A stretch of DNA of 64,000 bases from Actinotalea subterranea (GTDB taxonomy: Bacteria; Actinomycetota; Actinomycetes; Actinomycetales; Cellulomonadaceae), in NCBI RefSeq assembly GCF_008364845.1, contig NZ_VTTP01000007.1, positions 124,001 through 188,000 of the forward strand, given 5' to 3'. The translations under genes were made by a program, and so were the position numbers. The notes under the pieces are model-generated. The model saw nothing but the letters and a program-made list of their open reading frames with translations, ran no database searches and was not told the origin of the DNA. This document shows, piece by piece, positions 1 to 6,006 of this stretch. Position 1 is the first letter of the stretch; every line of letters begins with the position of its first letter.

Positions 1-1
1 C

Positions 2-199
2 GACGGCGGGACGGAGTGCACCGGCTTCGCCGAGTGCGTCGAGCTCCTCGACAGCGGTGAGGACATCGACTACGCCGCCGTCTCGGGTGCCGGCCCGTTC
101 AACGAGGACAACGACCCGTCGTCGGCCCTCATCGGCATCTACCAGTACGGCCCGGAGAACACGTACACCTGGGTCAGCGAGGTTCCCGGGGAGCTCTGA
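2..199 (+). CDS. Branched-chain amino acid ABC transporter substrate-binding protein, C-terminal fragment
   Basis: This is the last 65 residues of a gene that enters from the left edge and ends at TGA 197-199. The tail reads DPSSALIGIYQYGPENTYTW, the kind of ending seen in LivK-type periplasmic-binding proteins (type 1 fold), which capture leucine, isoleucine, valine or related amides outside the cell. Two cysteines (TECTGFAEC) lie near the start of the fragment and could form a disulphide. It faces the liv permease and ATPase genes across a perfect inverted repeat, so it probably supplies the same transporter although it is on the opposite strand. The assignment rests on a short fragment plus context. 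Confidence 0.7.
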   Translation, partial: DGGTECTGFAECVELLDSGEDIDYAAVSGAGPFNEDNDPSSALIGIYQYGPENTYTWVSEVPGEL

Positions 200-224
200 C
201 CCGGACCGCGCGTCCCGCGCACAC

Positions 225-266
225 GCACGAGAGCCCGGCCAGGACGTCCTGGCCGGGCTCTCGTGC
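225..266. terminator. Bidirectional terminator between converging liv genes
   Basis: A perfect 21-bp inverted repeat (arms 225-245 and 246-266, starting GCACGAGAGCCCGG) with essentially no loop sits between the stop of the binding-protein gene and the stop of livF. Its symmetry and place between converging genes suit a terminator for both strands. There is no T-tract, as is usual in high-GC actinobacteria. Confidence 0.8.
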
Positions 267-277
267 GCTGTGCGGTC

Positions 278-326
278 GTCAGTCGTCAGCCGTCAGCCGT
301 CAGCTGTCAGCTGTCAGCCGTCAGCC
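278..326. repeat. Seven tandem 7-bp repeats (GTCAGYY)
   Basis: Seven head-to-tail heptamers run without interruption: GTCAGTC, GTCAGCC, GTCAGCC, GTCAGCT, GTCAGCT, GTCAGCC, GTCAGCC. Degenerate copies (GGGTCAC, GGGTCAGCC, GGTCAG) continue to the livF stop codon. The tract is non-coding, between the terminator hairpin and livF. It looks like a slippage-prone minisatellite. Confidence 0.85.
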
Positions 327-346
327 GGGTCACCCGGGTCAGCCGG

Positions 347-1159
347 TCAGGCCGTCGGCGGCGGCTGGGAGGCGCTCTTCTCAGCCTCCTGGTCTGCCGC
401 GAGGGTGCCCAGGTACAGCTCGATGACCTTGGGGTCGTTCATGAGTTCGCGGCCCTTGGCGGTGTACGCGTTCTTGCCCTGGTCGAGCACGTAGCCGCGG
501 TCGCAGATCTGCAGGCAGCGGCGGGCGTTCTGCTCGACCATGATGATCGACACGCCCGTCTTGTTGATCTTGCGGGTCCGGATGAAGGTCTCGTCCTGGC
601 GCACCGGTGACAACCCCGCCGACGGCTCGTCGAGCAGCAGCACCGACGGGTTCATCATCAGGGCGCGCGCCATCGCGACCATCTGCCGTTCCCCGCCGGA
701 CAGCGATCCGGCGCGCTGCTTGCGCCGGTCGCCGAGCGTGGGGAACAGGTCGACGACGGCGTCGAACCGCTCGCCGAACGTGCGGGGTGCCTGGAAGCTG
801 CCCATCTGCAGGTTCTCCTCGATGGTCAGCGAGGGGAACACGTTGTTGTTCTGGGGCACGAATCCGACGCCGCGGTGCACGAGCGTGTCGGCGCGCTTGT
901 TCGTGATGTCCTCGCCGCCCAGCGTGACGGTCCCGGACCGCACGGTCACGAGCCCGAAGAGCGCCTTGAGCAGGGTCGACTTGCCGGCGCCGTTCGGTCC
1001 GATGATCCCGATGAGCTCGCCGGGGTACACGTCCAGGTCGCAGCCGTTGAGGATGTTCACACCCGGCAGGTAGCCGGCGACGAGGTCGCTCGCGCGCAGG
1101 AGCGGTTCGCCGCGCGGTGCGTCGCTCGCGGCCTGAGGGCGGTCGGTCGCGGTGCTCAT
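347..1159 (-). CDS. livF: Branched-chain amino acid ABC transporter ATP-binding protein LivF
   Basis: A 270-residue cytoplasmic ATPase that powers amino-acid import with LivG. The Walker A motif GPNGAGKST is at residues 54-62, the signature LSGGERQ at 153-159 and Walker B VLLLDEP at 173-179. The run GRELMNDPKVIELYLG near the end is typical of LivF. It starts at ATG 1157-1159, overlapping the livG stop by four bases (ATGA), so the two are translationally coupled; an open frame continues upstream only as a shadow of livG. It is the last gene of the livH-M-G-F operon. LivF is normally about 235 residues; the extra length is a short polar N-terminus and an acidic/proline tail. Confidence 0.93.
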   Translation of the reverse strand: MSTATDRPQAASDAPRGEPLLRASDLVAGYLPGVNILNGCDLDVYPGELIGIIGPNGAGKSTLLKALFGLVTVRSGTVTLGGEDITNKRADTLVHRGVGFVPQNNNVFPSLTIEENLQMGSFQAPRTFGERFDAVVDLFPTLGDRRKQRAGSLSGGERQMVAMARALMMNPSVLLLDEPSAGLSPVRQDETFIRTRKINKTGVSIIMVEQNARRCLQICDRGYVLDQGKNAYTAKGRELMNDPKVIELYLGTLAADQEAEKSASQPPPTA

Positions 1160-2109
1160 CGGTCTCCCTCGTCGGTCTGGGGGCCCTCGGCCTGGCCGTG
1201 GGAGCGGGCTTCGGCCTCCGCCTCGGCCTCCGCCTCGAGCTGCTCGGCGACCTCGTCGCTCAAGAGTGAGTCGTCCCCGAGGTCGGTGTCGTGGTGGGCG
1301 CCCAGGTACGCGTCGACGACCGCCGGGTTCGCCATGACGCCGCCCGGTGGGCCTTCCGCCACGAGCCGGCCCTCGGCCATCACGGCGACCCAGTCGGAGA
1401 TGTGGCGGACCATGTGCATGTCGTGCTCGACGAACAGCACCGTGGTCCCGCCGTCGCGCAGGCCCTGGATGTGCCCCAGGAGCGACTGCGTCAGCGCCGG
1501 GTTCACGCCCGCCATCGGCTCGTCGAGCATGACCATCGTCGGGTCGCTCATGAGCGCGCGCGCCATCTCGAGGAGCTTGCGCTGGCCGCCGGAGAGGCTC
1601 CCCGCGAAGTCGTCCTTCTTCTCCAGGAGCTTGAAGCGCTCGAGGAGCTCCTCGGCCTTGGCCGTGATCTCGCGCTCCCTGGGCTTCCACAGCGGCGGCA
1701 CGAGCGCCTGGAGGAGCCGTTCGCCGGGCTGGTCCGACGCGCCGAGCCGCATGTTCTCCATCACGGTCATGCGGCTCAGGGCCTTGGTGAGCTGGAACGT
1801 GCGGACCATGCCCGCGCGCGAGACCTTGGCGGCGGGCACGCCGGCGAGCTGTCGCCCCTCGAAGGTCCACCGGCCGGAGTTGGGCTGGTCGAAGCCCGTG
1901 AGCAGGTTGAAGAGCGTCGTCTTGCCCGCGCCGTTCGGGCCGATGAGCGCGGTGATCGCACCGCGCTGGACCTCCAGGTGGCCGACGTCCACGGCGGTCA
2001 TCCCGCCGAACCGCCGGGTCACGTCGTCGGCCACGAGGATCGGGTCGGGCTTGGCCGCGCCGGGCTCCTGGGACACGCCGGCGAGGGTGCTCGTCGTCTC
2101 AGCGGACAT
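1156..2109 (-). CDS. livG: Branched-chain amino acid ABC transporter ATP-binding protein LivG
   Basis: A 317-residue ATPase subunit of the liv importer. It has Walker A GPNGAGKTT at about residue 57, signature LSGGQRKLLEMARAL, Walker B VMLDEPMAGVNP, and the H-loop FVEHDM, all typical of LivG. The family is usually about 255 residues. The extra sequence is a 25-residue N-terminal extension and an acidic C-terminal tail containing a repeated EAEAEAEAEA run, which probably does not enter the ATPase fold. It overlaps livM by 11 bases upstream and livF by 4 downstream, so all four genes should be one transcript. Confidence 0.93.
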   Translation of the reverse strand: MSAETTSTLAGVSQEPGAAKPDPILVADDVTRRFGGMTAVDVGHLEVQRGAITALIGPNGAGKTTLFNLLTGFDQPNSGRWTFEGRQLAGVPAAKVSRAGMVRTFQLTKALSRMTVMENMRLGASDQPGERLLQALVPPLWKPREREITAKAEELLERFKLLEKKDDFAGSLSGGQRKLLEMARALMSDPTMVMLDEPMAGVNPALTQSLLGHIQGLRDGGTTVLFVEHDMHMVRHISDWVAVMAEGRLVAEGPPGGVMANPAVVDAYLGAHHDTDLGDDSLLSDEVAEQLEAEAEAEAEARSHGQAEGPQTDEGDR

Positions 2110-3085
2110 TGATCGCCAGCTCCTTCTTGTCGCCGAGGATGCCCTGTGGTCGGAAGATCACGAGGAGCATCAGCGTCACGCCCACGACGATCCAGCCGAA
2201 CTGCTCGATCTGCTCCGCCCGCATCACCGTCGACGGGATGAGCTCGCGGCCCACCGTCTTGATGAGCATGAGCGCCGCCCAGAAGAGCATCGAGCCGAGC
2301 ACGGGGCCGAAGACGGTCGCGGCGCCGCCGAGCAGCAGGATCGTCCACACCCAGAACGTCATGGGCCGGCCCATCGAGTCCGGTTGGACGGCGCGGGGCA
2401 TCACGTACACGACGCCCGCGAGGGAACCGATGACGCCGCCGAGGACGAGCGCCTGCATCTTGTAGCCGTAGACGTTCTTGCCGAGCGAGCGCACGGCGTC
2501 CTCGTCCTCACGGATGCCCTTGAGCACCCGTCCCCAGGGGCTGTTGAGGAGCCGCCAGATGAGCAGGCACGCGAGCAGCACCAGGGCCCACCCGACGATG
2601 CGCACCCACCAGCTGTTCGACGCGTTGTTGGCGTACGTGAAGGGCCCGATCGTCGAGGTGCCGTCGTCGAACGGCGAGAGCTCCTGGAACGTCTCCTTGT
2701 AGCTGTCGCCACGCAGGCCCGACGACGCCCCGGTGAGGTTCGTGAGCGCCGTCGAGCGCCCGACGATGCGGACGATCTCGGCTGCGGCGATCGTCACGAT
2801 CGCGAGGTAGTCGCCGCGGAGCTTGAGCGTCGGGATGCCCAGCACGAGGGCGAACACCACGGAGCACCCGATGGCGACGAGGACGGCTGCCCACAGGGGC
2901 CACCCGGCGATCGTGGAGATGGCGAAGCCGTAGGCGCCCAGGAGCATGAAGCCTGCTTGGCCGAAGTTCAGCAGGCCGGTGAGCCCGAAGTGCACGTTGA
3001 GGCCGATCGCCGCGAGGGCGTAGGCCGCGGTCGTCGGGGCGATGAGCTCGCCGGCGACGTTGCTGAGGATGCGGGTCCAGTCCAT
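2099..3085 (-). CDS. livM: Branched-chain amino acid ABC transporter permease LivM
   Basis: A 328-residue multi-spanning membrane permease. The start at ATG 3083-3085 gives the hydrophobic N-terminus MDWTRILSNVAGEL. The conserved LivM region GLTGLLNFGQAGFMLLGAYG follows, then LKLRGDYLAIVTIAAAEIVR and the family end FRPQGILG. It forms the membrane channel as a heterodimer with LivH. It sits 11 bases after the livH stop and overlaps livG by 11 bases. A longer frame exists upstream but runs into livH and lacks any permease sequence, so the shorter start is preferred. Confidence 0.92.
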   Translation of the reverse strand: MDWTRILSNVAGELIAPTTAAYALAAIGLNVHFGLTGLLNFGQAGFMLLGAYGFAISTIAGWPLWAAVLVAIGCSVVFALVLGIPTLKLRGDYLAIVTIAAAEIVRIVGRSTALTNLTGASSGLRGDSYKETFQELSPFDDGTSTIGPFTYANNASNSWWVRIVGWALVLLACLLIWRLLNSPWGRVLKGIREDEDAVRSLGKNVYGYKMQALVLGGVIGSLAGVVYVMPRAVQPDSMGRPMTFWVWTILLLGGAATVFGPVLGSMLFWAALMLIKTVGRELIPSTVMRAEQIEQFGWIVVGVTLMLLVIFRPQGILGDKKELAINVR

Positions 3086-3096
3086 CGGAGCCTCCG

Positions 3097-4569
3097 TTAA
3101 CCGATCCGCTCGGCGCGGCCGAGGATGCCTTGGGGACGCAGCAGCAGGACGAGGATGAGGATCACCAGGGCCCCCGCGTAGCGCATGTCCGACGGGATGA
3201 CGAGGTTGGAGAGCTCGACGACGAGGCCGATGACGATGGACCCGGCGAGCGCGCCGAACGCCGTGCCCAGGCCGCCCAGGGTGACGGCGGCGAACATGAG
3301 GAGCAGGAGGGTCGAGCCCATGTTCCACGCCGTGGCGTTGAGGTAGAGGCCCATGGTCACGCCTCCCAACCCTGCGAGCCCCGCGCCCACCGTCCACACG
3401 AGCCGGATGATCCGGTCAACGGTGATGCCCGACGCCGCGGCGAGCGCCGGGTTGTCGGAGACGGCTCGCGTCGCGCGCCCGATCCGCGTCGCCAGGAGGA
3501 AGTAGGACACGGCCCCGAGCACGACGACGGCGATCCCCACCGAGATCAACGACTGCTGCGTGATGTAGACGGGCCCGATGTTCACGGCCTGCGGGTTCGA
3601 CCTCACGATGCGCAGGGAGCTCCCACCGAGGAAGAACTGGTAGACGTACTGCAGCGTGATCGCCAGGCCGATGGTGACGATCAGCTGCTGGGTCATGCCG
3701 ACCCGACGCTTGCGGAGCGGGTGCCAGATCACGGCGTCCTGGAGCCAGCCCGACGCGGCTGCGAGGACGACGGCGATCGCGCCTGACAGGAGCAGCGGCA
3801 GGCCGACGACCTGGGTGAACAGGTACGCGAGGATGCCGCCGAGCGTCACCTGCTCACCGTGCGCGAAGTTGCTCAGCCCCGTCGTGCCGAAGATGAGCGA
3901 CAGGCCGACCGAGGCGAGCGCGAGGAGCGTGCCGAAGACCAGCCCGGCGACCGTCTGCTGCGCGACGCGGTCCCAGTTGATGCCCCCGCCCCTCGCGCCG
4001 GGGGAGGGGGAGTCGAGGCCCGGCTCACCGCTCGCCTCGGGTGCGGGCGTCGTGCTCTCGCCGCCCGAGGGTGGGTCGTCGGTGTCGCCCCCGCCCGTGC
4101 TCGGTGCACCGAGCGGGAAGAGGGCCCCGGCGCTCTGACCGAGCGTGACCTCGACCGTGCGCGGGTTCTGGGCGGGGTCGCGCAGCGTCTCGCCGGCCGG
4201 GAGCGTCGCCGCGTCGAGCGTGACGGTGTACGTGCCGGCGCTCGTGACCGCGGCGGACCACCTGCCGTCGGGGCCCGTGGTCGCGTCGACTGTCTCATCG
4301 ACACCGGCGACCTGGAGGGCGACGCCGACGGCGGGCTCGCCCGCGGCCGTCCTGATCGTCCCGCCGATGCACGCGGACTCGGGCGTCGGGGCGCACGCCT
4401 CGGTCGCCGCGGCGAGCGGGAGTCCCGAAGCGGCGGTGGCGGACGTCGGCACCAGGACGGCGAGCAGGGCGAGCACCGCGAGCGCGAGGGGAGCCAGGAG
4501 CGCCCTGAGCCGACGGCGGGCGTGTTGCCCGCGGGCGGCCGGCGCAGCGGACCTCCGGCGTCGGGACAT
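3097..4569 (-). CDS. livH: LivH permease with a fused exported Ig-like/carboxypeptidase-regulatory domain
   Basis: From ATG 4567-4569 this encodes 490 residues. Residues 1-47 resemble a signal peptide: a basic stretch (MSRRRR), a long hydrophobic core, then PTSATAASG. About residues 53-155 look like a beta-sandwich regulatory domain, with CIGGTIRTAAGEPAVGVALQ, TGPDGRWSAAV and GTYTVTLD, the pattern of CarboxypepD_reg repeats. A Gly/Ser/Pro/Asp linker leads at about residue 198 to a complete LivH permease (GLSLIFGTTGLSNFAHGEQ, ending LRPQGILGRAERIG). Ordinary LivH is about 300 residues and lacks the front domain. A GTG at 4657-4659 would add 30 residues but is less likely. Fusion to the permease is read directly from one open frame; its purpose is not known. 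Confidence 0.85.
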   Translation of the reverse strand: MSRRRRSAAPAARGQHARRRLRALLAPLALAVLALLAVLVPTSATAASGLPLAAATEACAPTPESACIGGTIRTAAGEPAVGVALQVAGVDETVDATTGPDGRWSAAVTSAGTYTVTLDAATLPAGETLRDPAQNPRTVEVTLGQSAGALFPLGAPSTGGGDTDDPPSGGESTTPAPEASGEPGLDSPSPGARGGGINWDRVAQQTVAGLVFGTLLALASVGLSLIFGTTGLSNFAHGEQVTLGGILAYLFTQVVGLPLLLSGAIAVVLAAASGWLQDAVIWHPLRKRRVGMTQQLIVTIGLAITLQYVYQFFLGGSSLRIVRSNPQAVNIGPVYITQQSLISVGIAVVVLGAVSYFLLATRIGRATRAVSDNPALAAASGITVDRIIRLVWTVGAGLAGLGGVTMGLYLNATAWNMGSTLLLLMFAAVTLGGLGTAFGALAGSIVIGLVVELSNLVIPSDMRYAGALVILILVLLLRPQGILGRAERIG

Positions 4570-4888
4570 TCGTCTCTGCGGGGTCGCTGCAGGTCGCACC
4601 TGGGGCCCTCCGTCCGGTCTAGCGCTCACGCGCAGCTCGTCCACCGTGCCTCGTTGCACGGTCGCCCGGTGTGCTCAGACGCGGCCGGGTGACGGCGACG
4701 ATAGGCACCCCATGTGTCGCGCGGGTTTCGCGACACGCACACCTTGGCAGCAAACGGGCGCGGTGCCCAACCGGGCGGAACCCGGACTTTCGCTGCGCCC
4801 CGCGGGCCGTTATGTTTTCGTCATCGAACCCGGTCCATCCCCCCAGCTCCCCGTGACCGGAGTCCTGCGCAGAAGGAGGCTCGTCGAC
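4570..4888. other. Divergent intergenic region between livH and the GNAT gene
   Basis: About 320 bases without a convincing gene. It must carry the promoter of the liv operon (leftward) and that of the acetyltransferase (rightward). A TATGTT hexamer at 4811-4816 could be a -10 element for the latter, but I see no matching -35 box. No strong hairpin or repeat is evident. Confidence 0.5.
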
Positions 4889-5608
4889 GTGCGTCCTGGC
4901 ATCGAGGTCCGACCGGCAGAACCCGCCGACCTGGACGACCTGGTGGCGCTGTGCCTCACGGCCCGCGCGGAGTCCTCGGTCGGCCCGCAGGTGTGCACGG
5001 CGGACGGCTCGACGCTCGCGCACCAGATCGGCGCACTCGCGGCGGCACCCGGCGGAAGCGTCCTGGTCGCGACCGCGGACGGCGCCACCGTCGGCCTCCT
5101 GCTCGGGCGGCTGCTGGGACCCAGCCCGTTCACGGACGAGGTGAGCCTCGCCGTCGAGGCCCTCTACGTGGTCCCGGGCCATCGGCGTCGCGGCGTGGGG
5201 CACGCGCTGATGACCGGTGCAGCGGACCTCGCTGCCGCGGCACACGCCGCGCACGTCTACGCCGCACCGATCCCCGGGGCGCGCGGCATGCAGCGGTTCT
5301 TCGTCCAGCTCGGGTTCGCACCCGCTGCGGCTCACCGCGTCACGAGCACCTCGGCCCTCCAGCGCAGGCTCGCGGTGGACGGCGGTGCGGCTCGTCGGCC
5401 CGCGCCACGTGGCCTCGAGGACCTGATCGCACGGCGCCGCCAGTCCCGCGACTCCTCGGGGCTCGACCGCCTCGTGGGTGCGCCGGTGGCGCTCACGGTC
5501 GAGACGCCCAAGGCGGATCAGATCGGTCGGCGCTCGTCGATCACGAGGCACGTGAGGCGCGCGGTGCAGATGCGCCTCGACGTCGAGTCCTCGACGACGA
5601 TCTCGTAG
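4889..5608 (+). CDS. GNAT-family N-acetyltransferase
   Basis: A 239-residue cytoplasmic protein that would transfer an acetyl group from acetyl-CoA to an unknown amine. The acetyl-CoA-binding loop VVPGHRRRGVGHALM is at about residues 92-106, followed by FFVQLGFAPAAAHRV, the usual GNAT end strand. About 80 further residues, rich in Arg/Ala/Ser, have no recognised domain. GTG 4889 is chosen because a strong ribosome site AGAAGGAGG (4871-4879) sits nine bases upstream. The 3' end overlaps the convergent thioesterase gene by 91 bases. The substrate cannot be inferred from sequence. Confidence 0.8.
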   Translation: MRPGIEVRPAEPADLDDLVALCLTARAESSVGPQVCTADGSTLAHQIGALAAAPGGSVLVATADGATVGLLLGRLLGPSPFTDEVSLAVEALYVVPGHRRRGVGHALMTGAADLAAAAHAAHVYAAPIPGARGMQRFFVQLGFAPAAAHRVTSTSALQRRLAVDGGAARRPAPRGLEDLIARRRQSRDSSGLDRLVGAPVALTVETPKADQIGRRSSITRHVRRAVQMRLDVESSTTIS

Positions 5609-5988
5609 CTCGCGGTCGTCGAGCCGCGGTGCAGAGGCACCGCGGTCCCGGTCACGACGCCCTCGCGCACGCCACGGTGGTGCGTGGCGCCGACCTCGAT
5701 GCCGACGGCCTGACGCCCAGGTCCGGCGTGCAGCATCGCGGCGAAGGACCCGAGCGTCTCGGCGAGCACGACGGACGCACCGCCGTGGAGGAGGCCGTAC
5801 GGCTGCGTGTTGCCAGCCACGGGCATCGTCCCGACGACCCGCTCCACGGACGCCTCGACGACCTCGATCCCCATGCGTTCCATGAGGGTGCCTGCGAGCG
5901 AACGGCGGATCTCCTCGAGGGCGGGGTCCGACGTGGCGGTCGTGGGGGAGGCGTCCGCGGGCGGCCCGCCGTGATCGGTGTCGGTCAT
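5518..5988 (-). CDS. PaaI-type hotdog-fold thioesterase
   Basis: A 156-residue protein with the hotdog core: NTQPYGLLHGGASVVLAETLGS around residues 60-81 holds the HGG-type catalytic loop of the PaaI/YdiI group, and GIEVGATHHRGVREGVVTG forms the central strands. Such enzymes hydrolyse aromatic or short acyl-CoA thioesters. Its start (ATG 5986-5988) is only 18 bases from the divergent polA start, so both promoters lie in the same tiny interval or inside the neighbouring coding sequences. It converges on and overlaps the GNAT gene at its 3' end. Confidence 0.85.
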   Translation of the reverse strand: MTDTDHGGPPADASPTTATSDPALEEIRRSLAGTLMERMGIEVVEASVERVVGTMPVAGNTQPYGLLHGGASVVLAETLGSFAAMLHAGPGRQAVGIEVGATHHRGVREGVVTGTAVPLHRGSTTASYEIVVEDSTSRRICTARLTCLVIDERRPI

Positions 5989-5994
5989 GGCCGA

Positions 5995-6000
5995 TAGGTT
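5995..6000 (+). promoter_or_regulatory. -10 hexamer of polA, probable leaderless start
   Basis: TAGGTT ends six bases before the polA GTG. Transcription normally begins about seven bases after a -10 hexamer, which falls on the start codon. No Shine-Dalgarno sequence is visible. Confidence 0.6.
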
Positions 6001-6006
6001 GGCACC

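Noticed and set aside
278-349. Short repeats as a CRISPR array
   Set aside because: Units are seven bases, adjacent and without spacers; no cas gene is nearby. No CRISPR array was seen anywhere in the window.
875-3100. A 741-codon open frame on the plus strand opposite livG and livM
   Set aside because: The frame is a GC shadow; translation lacks any fold and the minus-strand genes are unambiguous.
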